The notes beneath the pieces are model-generated. The model saw nothing but the letters and a program-made list of their open reading frames with translations, had not been told where the DNA came from and searched no databases. This document shows positions 1 to 11,480 of a stretch of DNA of 64,000 nt, piece by piece. The first letter of the stretch is position 1; the number at the start of each line of letters is the position of its first letter. Made by a program: the position numbers and the translations under genes. Origin of the DNA: Daedaleopsis sinensis (Eukaryota > Basidiomycota > Agaricomycetes > Polyporales > Polyporaceae); assembly GCA_033807695.1 (NCBI GenBank), contig CM066301.1, positions 3,472,001 to 3,536,000 of the forward strand, written 5' to 3'.

Positions 1-289
1 ACGATATGCGACGTCGTGTGACTTAATCATCATAGCAGATTGAACATGATGAGTTCTTACTAGCCTATCCACAGACCTCGAGCGTGAAGGCGAAACCTAC
101 GAGCGACGTGTACGACACCCTCAATCACGCAGAGCTTTGTGTGTACGTCTTCAGGAAAGTGCTGAGATTGAAACGTGTCGGTACAAAGGAAGAAGCCTCA
201 CCATATTCTCCATCCAATATTGGCTAGGTGGGGTCACCGTGTGTTCCTCAAGGATCACTTTGTCCCGCCCCTCGAGGCGATCGGATGAC
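1..289. other. gene-free left edge
   Basis: I see no coding signal or RNA gene here. The stretch lies upstream of the decayed reductase copy and may be its former promoter. Confidence 0.4.
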
Positions 290-735
290 GTTCTCGGTTG
301 CCAAAATCCTCCAGATTAGCGAAGTACATGCCTCCACTCCTCGACGTCACCAGCAGTAGGACTGATATTCCTCTTAGCACAAGCCTGTCAATGCCTGTGG
401 AAGACCCGGAGGCATCTTTGGCTGCGATTTCTCTGGGACCGTATCCAAGGCGGGCAAGTGCGTAGTGTCCGCTCTAAAAGAGGGCGACCACCGTACGCCG
501 CAGGAATTGTGCATTGTTCCCGAGAACATATCCGTGCGCTTATAGCTCACCGTGTGTCACTGTGTGCCTCCCTCGCCTTTAGGTCGCTGCTACCGAGGTG
601 CGGAAGTCAGTCACGCCGTCCGACAGCTTCGCCGCGCACCTTCGACTCGTCAAACCTCTCGGGCCGACAGAGGCGCACATGTCCAGAAGGGGCACGATCG
701 CCGTAAGGGAGCTTTAGAAAATTCAAGTGGTAGAG
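290..735 (+). pseudogene. decayed fourth copy of the reductase array
   Basis: This stretch has the order of motifs of the three intact reductases downstream but no open frame. Around 297-320 it matches the AQNP-DW segment that ends exon 2. Around 407-460 it matches the segment coding for LGCDFSG at the start of exon 3. Around 512-530 it matches the VPEN segment, and around 640-675 the SLGATE segment of exon 5. The matches are compressed: exon 4 and most of the Rossmann core are missing, and stops and frameshifts separate the pieces. I read it as an old tandem duplicate that has been deleted and mutated. The alternative, a chance resemblance, is unlikely because four segments occur in the right order and on the right strand. 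Confidence 0.7.
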
Positions 736-1383
736 GCGCTCTCGCCCGAGCTGGATACCGCAGGATACCGCGCGAACATGGTGGAGGTTGGTGAGAAGGA
801 GATCACCTATCGGGTACAAGTCAGCAACATGAAGAGTATGAGTATGCAGATGGATGTCGCGTCGGAGGTCCGGCGACGTCAAGATATCCGGCAGTATCAT
901 AACATACCGTATTTCCTGTGGGTGCACTATCACCCTCAGCTGGGGCGACGTTGTCTCCCCTATGCAGACGATGTACAGGTTACATCATTGAACGGGAGAA
1001 GGACGGACCTGCCATAGGGGCGGCGGCCTCTGAAATCTGGGCTTCGGCTCATTCCCTGATCCACTTCGAATTCTGAGGGTCACACTACTAGATCGACGCG
1101 CTTTGTCAGCGATTTGCTCGCGAGTCCGAGCTCAGCCTTTGCCTTGTGCTTGCGTGTAAGGGCGACGCAGTAAGTATGCTCTTGGCCAGGATTACTCAGC
1201 CTATGCGTAGCTATGCAAAAGGCCCGATGCTGACGATTGTGGGATGTCGCAGATGGAGCATGACGCGGACTCGGAAGGTATATATACCGTCGTCTCCAGA
1301 ATCTTCTCAATTTCACCATCCTCTCCCGCCGACAGATCTACCACACTCCTATCCACTCAGCCTTTACACATCCATCTCCCAGC
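736..1383 (+). promoter_or_regulatory. intergenic region and promoter of reductase copy 1
   Basis: There is no gene here. An alternating TA run (TATA-like) sits at about 1279-1286, roughly 105 bases before the start codon. The segment from about 1110 to 1330 resembles the segment before copy 2 (about 3110-3310), and a GC-rich motif at about 1018-1050 recurs at about 2923-2955. The duplicated unit therefore included flanking DNA as well as the coding part. Confidence 0.5.
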
Positions 1384-2768
1384 ATGTCTTCCAGCGCTCC
1401 CCAGACCATGAAGGCGGTGGTGATCGAAGAGGTAAGCATCTCGTAGATTTGGGCGTATCGCATCACTATACGACATCGATCTTACTTCCGCCGGTTTCAT
1501 ACAGGGTCACCGCGTTTCTGTCAAGGACCACCCCGTCCCACCTCTCGGGGACAGCGACATTCTCATCAAGACGATTGCAATTGCTCAGAACCCGACTGAT
1601 TGGAAGCGTGCGTGCACCTGACCTTTTGTACAGTCCGCGCGTCCGTATAGCTGACCAAACTTGTTCACAGACGTTGATTTCGTCGGTGTGCCCGGGAGCA
1701 TCCTTGGCTGCGATTTCTCCGGCGTCGTAGCCAACGTTGGTAAGAACGAATCTACGCCCAAGGTGGGCAACCACGTCGCCGGCTTCGTGCACGGCGCGCA
1801 GTTCCCGGACGAGGGTGCTTTCGCCGAGTACGTGAAGACCCCGGCGGAGCTCGTGTGGGCCGTCCCCGAGAACACGCTCAGTCACGACGAGGCCGCGACA
1901 CTTGGCTGCGCGTAAATACTAGCGTCTCTCCATTGCTGGCTATGCATGCTTTGGTGCTGATAGGTTATTTGTCTAGATTCTGGACCGCCGTGCAGGCGTT
2001 ATACCACCCGACGCGCCTTGGGCTTGTCGAACCTCCCGCGAAGGTTTCTGGGAACGAGTGGATCCTCGTATACGGAGGAAGCTGTAAGATTCATCATCCT
2101 TACTATTTTTTGGGTGGCACTTACCCACGGCTGGCTTTGATCGACATCAGCTGCCGTTGGCCAGTGCCTGGTTCAACTGGCCGCGCTCTCGGGCTATAAA
2201 GTCGTTGCAACCGCGTCGCCGCGTAACTTTGACTTCGTCAAGTCCCTCGGCGCGACGGAGGTCTTCGATTACAAGGACCCAGAAGTGGTGTCAAAGATCA
2301 AGAAGGCGACCGGAGACTCTATCACCAAGGCAGTGGATGCCATCTCCGAAAAGTCGTCCCAGGGGATCACCGCCGAGGCGCTCTCCCCGAAAGGTGGAGA
2401 AGTGGTTCTCGTCCTCGGCCCGGCTCCTGATGCCACGAGCAGGACGGACGTCAAGTTCAAGCGTGAGTGTGCTGTACATACATTTGTGCCCCAAGCAGAT
2501 ATGCTGAACCACCATCGCAGCTACCTTGATCTACACTGCGCTTGGCCGCGCATTCGCGTTTGGGAGCGGCGCGGAATACCCCGTCTCGGATGAGGACCGC
2601 GCACACATGGCTGCGTTCCTCAAGAAACTGCCGAAGCTGGTACAGGACGGCGCGATCAAGCCGCTTCCAATCAAGCTCTGGGAGGGTGGTCTTGCTGTAA
2701 TCCCCGATGGGTTGCAGTACATGCGTGAGGGCAAGGTCAGCGCGGAGAAGATCGTGTATAGGGTATAG
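1384..2768 (+). CDS. medium-chain dehydrogenase/reductase, array copy 1
   Basis: Six exons (1384-1431, 1505-1607, 1671-1911, 1977-2083, 2151-2462, 2521-2768) give a 352-residue protein. It opens with TMKAVVIEE, the usual start of GroES-like MDR enzymes. The middle has the LGCDFSGVV segment, and the cofactor domain has the nucleotide-binding turn VYGGSSAVGQ followed by SLGATEVFDY. I see none of the cysteine clusters of zinc alcohol dehydrogenases, so it probably belongs to the zinc-free enoyl/quinone reductase side of the superfamily, like the trans-enoyl reductases of fungal secondary metabolism. The substrate cannot be told from sequence. A TATA-like run lies 105 bases upstream. It is the first of three tandem paralogues on the same strand. 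No polyketide synthase or other biosynthetic core gene lies nearby within the window. Confidence 0.9.
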
Positions 2769-3364
2769 GACGGCAGTAAGAATGGATGTTAGGATACATA
2801 GGTGCGGCATGAACATCTCACTTGCATATACTCGGCTTCTTACCGTTGCCAGTGACCAGGTCGACACTGTTGTAAGCGTATTGTATCTTCCGTCTGAAAG
2901 ATGCTCAGTACCACTGCTCTGAGGGGCGGTGGCCTCGGGCTTCGGCCACCGAGTACAGGTAGGTATAGGCCGATCTACCGGCATACAGCGCGTGGCTGGC
3001 CGCCAATCCTATCACTGGTAAAACACTGCCACTGCGCTGACGTCCTAGTACTGGGAGTCGGATTAGGACGGTCGCCTTTGGCCAGAGACGGCTCCAGCTA
3101 GCTACAGGGCTGTCACTTTGTCAGCGCCTTGTTCGCTCGACGCTCTCGGATGGTACAGGTGACGCAATATGCCCATCGCCCGGCGTTACTCAGCATATGA
3201 GTAAAGTGCAGGATGCCCGAAGCTGACGCCGATTGCGAGAGGTTGCAGATCGAGCGCGTCTGTATATATACTCACTCCAGAATCAAGTTCTCGTCTCCAC
3301 TCATCCTCTCCTACCAAATTATCTGCTAGACTAGCAGCCTTCACACATCCATCTCCAACATACC
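2769..3364 (+). promoter_or_regulatory. spacer and promoter of reductase copy 2
   Basis: This is a non-coding spacer between tandem copies. An alternating TA run lies at 3263-3270, about 102 bases before the start codon, and the surrounding 200 bases resemble the promoter of copy 1. That supports an origin of copy 2 by unequal crossing over that carried the promoter along. Confidence 0.5.
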
Positions 3365-4752
3365 ATGTCTTCCAGCGTTCCACAGACCATGAAGGCAGTG
3401 GTGATCGAAGAGGTGAGCATCCGGCAGCTATTGAGCGTCGACAGTATCGCATTGCTACGACACCCATCTCACTTCTGACGGTCTCGTATACAGGGTCACC
3501 GCGTCTCTATCAAGGACCACCCCGTTCCACCTCTCGAGGACAACGACATTCTTGTCAAGACCGTCTCGGTTGCTCAAAATCCAGCTGATTGGAAGTGTGC
3601 GTGCACCTGTTTGTTCTATGCGCCTCCGGATATCTGCACTAACTCGTTCGCAGACGTCGACTGGGTCGGCGTGCCTGGAAGCGTCCTGGGCTGCGACTTC
3701 TCGGGCGTCGTAGCCAAGGTCGGTAAGAACGTGTCTACGCCCAAGGTGGGCGACCACGTAGCCGGCTTCGTGCACGGCGCGGATCTCCCGGACGAGGGTG
3801 CATTCGCCGAGTACGTGAAGGCCCCGGCGGACCTCGTTTGGGTCGTTCCCGAGAACACGCTCAGCCACAACGAGGCCGCGACACTTTGCGGGCCGTAAGT
3901 ACTAGTACATCTCCGCCTCCGGTGTTTACGTCTGGGTGCTGATGGGATATTTATCTAGGCTTTGGACTGCCGTGCAGGGCTTGTATCACCCGGCTCGCCT
4001 TGGACTCGTTGAGCCTCCCGCGAAGGCGTCTGGGAACGAGTGGATCCTTGTATACGGAGGAAGCTGTGAGATTCCCATAAGCTACTTGCGCTTTTTTCGA
4101 CGCCGCTGACGTTCGTCGATATCAGCTGCTGTTGGCCTATCCGCAGTCCAACTGGCCGCGCTCTCGGGCTATAAAGTCGTTGCAACCGCGTCGCCGCGCA
4201 ACTTCGATCTCCTCAAGTCCTTGGGCGCGACAGAGGTCTTCGATTACAAGGACCCAGGAGTGGTGTCAAAGATCAAGAAGGTGACAGGAGATTCTATCAC
4301 CAAGGCAGTGGATGCGATCGGCGTAAAGCCGTCCCAGGGAATCATTGCCGAAGCTCTCTCTCCTAAAGGCGGAGACGTCGTCCTCGTCCAAGCACCGGAT
4401 TCTGACGCTACTACTAGGACGGACGTCAAGTTCAAGTGTAAGTGTGCCCGTACATACTATTGTGAAGTGTAAGAATAGACGCTGACTTTTCTTCATTGCA
4501 GTTATCATAATCTTCACAGCACTTGGTCGCGCTTTCTCGTTGGGGAGCGACGGCCCGCATATCCCCGTCTCGGATGACGACCGCGCGCACATAGTTGCGT
4601 TCCTCAAGAAACTGCCGAAACTTGTCCAGGATGGCGGGATCAAGCCGCTTCCGATCAAGCTCTGGGAAGGCGGCCTTGCTGCAGTCCCCGATGGGTTGCA
4701 GTACATGCGCGAGGGCAAGGTCAGCGCGGAGAAGATTGTCTACCGGGTGTAG
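3365..4752 (+). CDS. medium-chain dehydrogenase/reductase, array copy 2
   Basis: Six exons (3365-3412, 3494-3596, 3654-3894, 3959-4065, 4126-4437, 4502-4752) encode 353 residues. Exons 1 to 5 have exactly the same lengths as in copies 1 and 3. The GroES-like N-terminal half and the cofactor turn VYGGSSAVG are intact. Two differences stand out. At the end of exon 3 residues 129-131 read C-G-P, where the other two copies read G-C-A, and the first residues of exon 6 are FIIIF instead of PTLIY or PTFLY. As for copy 1, it is a probable NAD(P)H-dependent reductase of unknown substrate. Nothing suggests it is broken. Confidence 0.9.
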
Positions 4753-5260
4753 GTGTGCCAGTGCTATACTTCAAGATGCTTGTGTACGAGCGAGTCATGT
4801 CCCATTACCAATGTCTATGTCTGCTGCAGGTGTCTCGGGGGCTCTTGGCAGCCGGCTTGTATAGCGTTCCGAAGCCTCGGTCAATCCACCACATCATGGA
4901 AAGCGGCTTGAGTCAGCCATTAAAGACTGCGTATCAGTCTGGCAGAGCACACTCCGCAGCATCCTGTAGTCCGCTTGATAAGCCATAGTTGAGTAGAACG
5001 CTCGCTGACTCCCTCGTTTGCAGTGTGCACGACCGTCTCTGTCCCTCCGAGCGAGGTACGCTGCTTACTCATAGTATTACAAAGGTAGTGATGCTGCTCG
5101 AAGCTGACAATCGCTGGATGTGGCCGTGAATCAGATGGTATGTATATATTGTATCGCAGGCCACCACAGCATCCAATTCTCGTCGCACCTCAGGGTCTCT
5201 TCGACTCGTTTGACTCCACAACAGTCCTAGAACGACCTTCCCGGCTCAATCTTTGAAAGA
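4753..5260 (+). promoter_or_regulatory. spacer and promoter of reductase copy 3
   Basis: This is a non-coding spacer. A TATA-like run at about 5142-5149 lies some 119 bases before the start codon. Similarity to the promoters of copies 1 and 2 is weaker here than between those two. Confidence 0.4.
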
Positions 5261-6653
5261 ATGACTACCAGCGTTCCGCAAACCATGAAAGCGGTGGTGA
5301 TCGAAGAGGTGAGTGATACTTCAACGTCGTCACCTATACTATAGATGCACGCGGCGGTCTCTCCTCCAATCTCACCTCTACCCAATTCTGTGGGCAGGGT
5401 CATAGTGTCTCTATCAAGGACCATCCCGTTCCGACTCTCGAGGACGACGAGGTACTCGTCAAAACGGTCTCTGTCGCCCAAAATCCAACTGACTGGAAAC
5501 GTGCGTCCCACCTCGAGACGGTTCGATTTTAGAGTTCACTCAGGCCTTGCTCACAGACGTTGATTGGGTTGGTGTGCCCGGGAGCGTCCTTGGCTGCGAC
5601 TTCTCCGGTGTCGTGGTCAAAGTCGGCAAGAACGTATCCACACCCAAAGTAGGCGACCACGTCGCCGCCTTTGTACATGGCGGGCAGTCTGCGGACGAGG
5701 GTGCATTTGCCGAATACGTGAAGACCCCGGCGGAGCTCGTGTGGGTCGTCCCCGAGAACACGCTCAGTCACGACGAGGCTGCGACGCTCGGTTGCGCGTA
5801 AGCACACCTTCTTGTTCTCACTCTGCTTTGCTGATAAACCCTTCTTTGCAGCCTCTGGACTGCTGTCCAGTCCCTGTATCATCCCACCCGTCTCGGACTC
5901 GTTGAGCCGCCAGAGAAAGCCTCCAAGGAGGAGTGGATTCTCATTTACGGAGGAAGCTGTAAGTTCAGCCCTGCCCTGATTCTCCCAAGATCTCTGACAG
6001 ATGATGTACTGTACCACTGGCAGCTGCCGTTGGCCAGTGTGCAATCAGGCTGGCCTCACTCTCGGGCTACAAGGTCGTCTCGACCGCGTCGCCACGCAAC
6101 TTCGACCTTGTGCGATCTCTTGGTGCCTCCGAGGTCTTCGACTACAGGGATCCCGACGTGGTGTCGAAGATCAAGAAGGCGACGGGGGACTCGATCACGA
6201 AGGTCCTGGACACCATCTCCGAGAAGTCTTCGCAGGGGCATTGTGCGGAAGCGGTGTCGGCCGCTGGCGGAGATGTCGTCCTTTTGCTCCCCATACAACC
6301 AGACGCCACGAGCCGGAAGGACGTCAAGTTCAAGCGTTAGTGCCCTATTCTGCGCTAGCCATATCAGAGTCCCGGGCTTACTACCTGCACTGCTTCGCTT
6401 TCCAGCTACGTTCCTCTATTCCGTGATGGGTCGCGCATTCAGCTTCGGAAATAGGGCACACTTCCCCGCCGCCCCGGAGGACCGCGCGCATATGGCTCAG
6501 TTCCTGAAGAAGATTCCGAAACTCGTGCAGGACGGCGCGGTCAAGCCGCTTCCTATCAGGCTCTGGGAAGGCGGGCTTGCCGCCGTCCCGGAGGGGCTGC
6601 AGTACATGCGCGATGGCAAGGTCAGCGCGGAGAAGATCGTTTGCAGGGTGTAG
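5261..6653 (+). CDS. medium-chain dehydrogenase/reductase, array copy 3
   Basis: Six exons (5261-5308, 5398-5500, 5557-5797, 5852-5958, 6024-6335, 6406-6653) encode 352 residues. The start reads MTTSVPQTMKAVVIEE, and the fold and cofactor turn are as in copies 1 and 2. It is the most diverged of the three, for example SIRLAS replacing CLVQLA after the cofactor turn, and EKASKEEWIL before it. The donor of the last intron is GTTAGT rather than the usual GTGAG or GTAAG. It is probably an active reductase of the same kind with a shifted specificity; this is inference from divergence only. Confidence 0.9.
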
Positions 6654-8185
6654 ATCAATCAAGGTTGAAGGTTGCAGGGTCCTTGCGGACATTAGTCTTG
6701 ACGTACTAGTGCAGCTAGTACATACTTATATCAAGTAGCCTCCCATCTTGAGTAGCATTGACGGCTGAGGTCAAATTCTCAGATTGATATCTTGGCGGCA
6801 TGTTGCCTCATCTTGCGGAACTTGACTCTTTCGTACGTTTGTATCAAACCTACTTACGCCCGTGAATCGGAACCTGCTTGCAGTACGGAAGCATAGCCGG
6901 AAGACGCGACTCGCATCTCGTTTCCCGACAGTACTTCAAGTAGCTTCCAAGACTCGGAAGGCTTGCATGCACGCGGCTGGACGTAAATACCAGGTCCTTA
7001 CGAGGTGTGCCTAAGTATGTGTTAGGCAAGCGGTGCGTCGGACCCGTTGCCATGCATGAGAAGCCTCCTCCTGATTCATAAGGTTATAGTCGCCAAGCGA
7101 TTGGCTCAATTTGAGGGAGCAAAATCGAGATAAGCCACCCAGGAACCGTCGCGGGGTTCGCGGGAAGAAGGGAAGAGTACTTATTTCAATTTGTGATCTC
7201 AGACTCGGACGTCTGTGATCTGAATATCCGGGACCCGGGCTTGAGTTTCAAATTTCATGAGGGGTCACCGGTCAGATGCCAGAGAGTGAGCACCACGCAT
7301 GCTGCAGCCGATGCATTAGTATAAATTCAGCTGCAGGAGAAGTACAGGTAGTAAGTAGTACGCTGATCATGCATTCACTCGATACACCGGATTCGCCGTG
7401 AACGTGCCGCTTGTATGCATATTAACTAGGCGGAGGAATAGTCAGAGCCTGGAGACCATAATTTAAAAATTAAAACCTAGTAGGACCAGACATCCTTAAC
7501 AAAGCCGCGGTTCGCCGACCGAGATCGCAATCGACTAGCGGAGGAGAGCAGATTAGGAACGCGGGAGGTGTTTCAGGTTCAATATCAAACCCAACCGACT
7601 GCAGCAGTGCCGCAGCCGACTGCCAATGGAAGTCTCGGAAGCCTCTCATCGCGTAGGTAGTATGATCTAGTATGATTGTAGTATAATGACGTTTTTAAAA
7701 TTATGATGCTAGTACTCACTAGAGGCCACGATCGGAGAGGTACATTTTGAACGGCCGGGGGAGGTTCGACCTGATCGTGCTTGATTCATCTGGAAAACGA
7801 ATCGACGCTGTGCAGCCCCTAGAGAATAAGCATTCAGCTCACACAGGCTCACACCAGGCCTAGGGTGGACCACGGAAAGTCACGGAATAGGAAAACATGA
7901 TGGAGGTTTAACATTGAAATACAGAGCAAGGTTGAAAGTATGATGACACGTACAACAAACTAGCAAATGACATTATAGATTAAAGTAGATCATAAGTAAG
8001 CACTAGATCGACGTGAATGAGGAGTTAGACGAGAACTTCCGAGAGTCGCTATGTAGATGGATAGTCTGTGGATAAGATGGGTATTGATACTGTTGGTACA
8101 GTCCAGATCATCGTTCATCAACGCCGGAGCTTGCGAGGGCGTATAGCGTAGAGAGGGCGTAGAGAGACGAGCAGGATGAAGGGTC
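6654..8185. other. 1.5 kb gene-free spacer
   Basis: No open frame here has the codon pattern or splice structure of the neighbouring genes. I looked for transposon ends, tRNA boxes and long repeats and found none. A short inverted repeat at 7727-7733 and 7773-7779 is the only structure I noticed. Confidence 0.5.
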
Positions 8186-11085
8186 CTATACCTTCGCCCC
8201 AACAAGAACGCGGACGGCGCGGCATGGTGGCTCGCGCTCGTTCTCCGCGCCCGCTTTCCGGCGAGCCAGGAGGATGTCCTCGCGGAGGCGGAGCTCCTCC
8301 ATCTCCTCGGCCTTGGACATGGGGTCGCGCTGGGGATAGTCCCACCCGAAATGCACGAGCGAATGCCAGAGCGACATCCGCACTTGCATGTCACTAGCGA
8401 GGGACATAGGGCAGGATCAGCTAACGTTTTCGGGAGGTGGAGCAGAGGTGAAGCAAACGCAGCGGCGCCGCACGCACCTCTTGTACTGGTCCAGCAGCTG
8501 CACGTACTTGGCCCGCATGCTCTCGGCCGTGTCCTCATGCACGGAAAAGCCGTACTTGTCGAGGTCGACGCCCCGGCGCGGGCTCGTGAGCATCACCTGC
8601 AGCTCCTCCCACATCGCCTCGCGGATCGCGAGCACGAAGCCGAGCGCGCGCCGCAGGTGCAGGCACAGCGAGTGCACGTCGAAGATGAGCAGCGCGTCAA
8701 TCGGGAACATCTCGATCTGCGACTGCCCGCCGATGATCGTGCTCACCGCCGCGAGGTCCTGGATCGCGGCCGTCCGCTTCGACATGACCGACGCCGCGCC
8801 CGAGCTCTCCGACGAGTGGGACCCCGTCGAGCGCCCCCCGATGCTCATCCGCGACGACTTCACACCGGACCCGGACCCACTGGACCCGGACCCGGACACC
8901 GACGCGCCAGACGCTGTCACCGACTGCGGGAGCGGGAGCGGGAGCGGGGGCGGGACCTCCCCGTTCCCGTGGCCGTGCCCATGCCAGCTACTGTTGAGGC
9001 TTGTCGCGGACCCATTCCTGGACTGGCGGGCGCTGTTGCTCGTAGTCGCGGTTCCGTTCCGCTTGCCGTAGCTCGCCGGGGAGACGGAGCCTGTGATGAT
9101 CTCCGAGTGCGAGCGCACGAGCGGGCTCCTCACCACAGGCGCCTTGGCCGCGCTGCTCCCGCTCGTAGATGACTTCGCCGCGCTGCTCCCGCTTGTAGAC
9201 TTAGCCACGCTGCTCGTGCTCGCAGATGCCTTCGCGATGCTGCTCGCGCTCGCAGAAGGGGGAGGGGGCGCGGAGGTCATGGACTGCCTGTTGCTGCCTT
9301 TCGCGCCGCTCCGGGCGCCCTTGCGCGGGGCCGTCGGGTTGAGCGTCGCAATCGACATCTCTCCCTCCGCTTCGGCGTCGTAGAGGAAGGTGGGGTCCAA
9401 GGCGTCGGACTCGCGTGAGCTGTGGGACGCGCGGGGGCCGGGCCGGGGGTGTACGGGGGGTAGTGCAGGCATGGGGACGGTGAGCACGGGTGGGGAGATC
9501 ACATGTCCGAAGCTCGTGGAGAATGCTGCTGGGAGGACGGCTGGGACCATGTGTGAGGAACACGGAGGCGTGGATGTAATGCGAGCGGCTCACAGCTTGG
9601 TTTGGTGTTGATGAACCGTCGATCGAACACCTTGTTGAACAGGATCTCGAGCAGCTCGTATTCATGGGCCATGTCTGCACTTGCGGTAGCCTGCGGATTT
9701 GGGAGGCTCGAGCCTTCTTGCATACTAATCGATGGCCAGCGCGTCCGAGCATGAAGTGGCTCCGTAAACCATCGTGGGAGAACGGGGAAGATGGCATCTG
9801 AACGAAGCTTTTAGAGTTGTCAGAAGGAGGAAAACTGTGCAGACACACCTTCTTCGATGATTTCGATGGTTGCTCCAGGTTTCATGACTCGATGTACTTC
9901 CTAAAAGGGTCATGCCGTTAGGACGCTGCACTATGCGGTTCCATGCGGGCAAGCTTACCTCAAAAACGGGTGTCCACTGATTGTCACTTCCATGTCAACG
10001 AAAGAACTGTATAACTTGCACCGAACGACATACTTTATTTTCGGGAATACCTAGTGCGATTTCCGTGATTCTGACATGGTCAAACTCCTCGTCCTTGAAG
10101 GGTAATGGTGCCGTAAGGCTGTGGATCGATTAGCACCGAACATGTACTCGGGATGATTGGCACGACTTACATATTCCCGTATACCCATTCTATTCGTCTT
10201 GCCTCATCGGGCTCGAGAACACTTAGTGGAATTTGCACATCTACCAGATCGAACCCAACCTAGGATGAGGGAAAGAGATTTGAAAAGGGGTTCCATTGAA
10301 GACTTTGAAGTACATACAAATGTCGAATTCCTCCAGTACTTAGCAGACTGCGTGACCCAGAGACCTAACTAGCGGAAGAGTGAGTTCCATCCGAATATTA
10401 CGGAATACAACAGGCACGCGTAAGGACATCATGAACTTGAATGCCCTAGCGCGGCTTCTCATCGCGGGGCCAGATACGAATGACCTAGAGTACGAGTACT
10501 CACCACAGACCTCCCCAGCACTACGGAGAGGACGGTGCTGAGCACTGTATTGCTGGAGTTAAACTCCAGCCGAGTAGTGCGAATCTGCACACCGCTAAAC
10601 AAGGCAACTTGATCGAAAGGAGCGCGATCATGCCATTTGGGGTAAGGAATGGTGAGCTCTAATGAGACTAGCGCAAAGAATAGCGAGTAACGATGGGCGT
10701 GGCAGGGACCTATGCATGCGTGAAAAGAGGGATGATCTACGCACCCCAGTGCCTATATCAAGGCAGCGAGCGGGCTCCTTGCCCTTGTGGTCTACGAGAG
10801 AAACGGCGCCCTTGTACGCCGAAGTAAGAGCAGTGTCCATCATTTCCCTGGACAATCAGGATCAGATGGTACTACAGCTGAACTCAAAATCAAGGCTCAC
10901 AGCTCGAGAGTGGACGTGTCGTACGAGAGCGGCCAAGGGGCTTTTGCGGGATCGTAGGCATGAGTTTTGGAGCCGTGTTTGTAGGCGAACTGGCGACCAG
11001 GGGGACCATAGTGGGACCTGCGGCTAGACTCTGGGGAAGAGAAGCTTTCGTCTGAGACGGAGTAACGCGGATGGACAGGAGACAT
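8186..11085 (-). CDS. class I methyltransferase-like protein with long Ser-rich linker
   Basis: I read this gene from 11085 down to 8186. Exon 1 (11085-10901) joins exon 2 (10847-10745), which ends in ARCLDIGTG, the glycine-rich motif I of class I methyltransferases. After a 480-base gap, frames resume with VGFDLVDVQIP (a motif II-like strand ending in Asp), then APLPFKDEEFDHV, then EVHRVMKPGATIEIIEE, the typical late methyltransferase strand. After this comes about 180 residues rich in Ser, Ala and Gly, then a conserved helical C-terminal part ending in an LREDILLARR-like segment. A SAM-dependent methyltransferase role follows from the motifs; the substrate is unknown. I could not find the exon that should join motif I to motif II (see findings), so the enzyme may be broken or the model incomplete there. 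It is divergent with the Hel2 gene. Confidence 0.65.
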
Positions 11086-11480
11086 GGGGATGGGGGAAAG
11101 GAGAGCGGAGAAGAGGGCTCGGAAGGGTATACTTATGTACTCGCCATTGGGGGCCAGGAGCCGGACATACGGGTCATCTAGTCTTATTTTCTGGATCAGT
11201 ATCTGAGATTGGGGAGGAACGCTGACCGTGATGGCGACGCCTGTGCAATGCCGCTGCGGAGTCCCCGACGCGAGCCTTAGCCGGCCATGCGCCCCCCTCT
11301 TCCTGCCGGCCGGCCGCCGCCGAACCTCGCGGACCCAAATTCCTCTCCTTCCCTTATTAGGTATCATGCCGGCCCCGGCTCCCGGCGAGTGCGCTCATCC
11401 ATCGGCACCGGCTCTGAGTCGACCTCACAGTATCACTTCTCTCGCCTCGTACATACCCATACCCACCCACCCATCTGCAC
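11086..11480. promoter_or_regulatory. shared divergent promoter, methyltransferase and Hel2
   Basis: This 395-base GC-rich region separates two divergent start codons and must hold both promoters. I see no clear TATA box in it. Confidence 0.5.

Noticed and set aside
7727..7779. seven-base inverted repeat around a TTCGA-containing loop
   Set aside because: The span of 53 bases is too short for a tRNA, and no anticodon or D arm can be drawn.
8351..9172. 273-codon plus-strand frame rich in Arg and His
   Set aside because: It is antisense to the methyltransferase gene in a GC-rich Ser-coding part; composition alone explains it.
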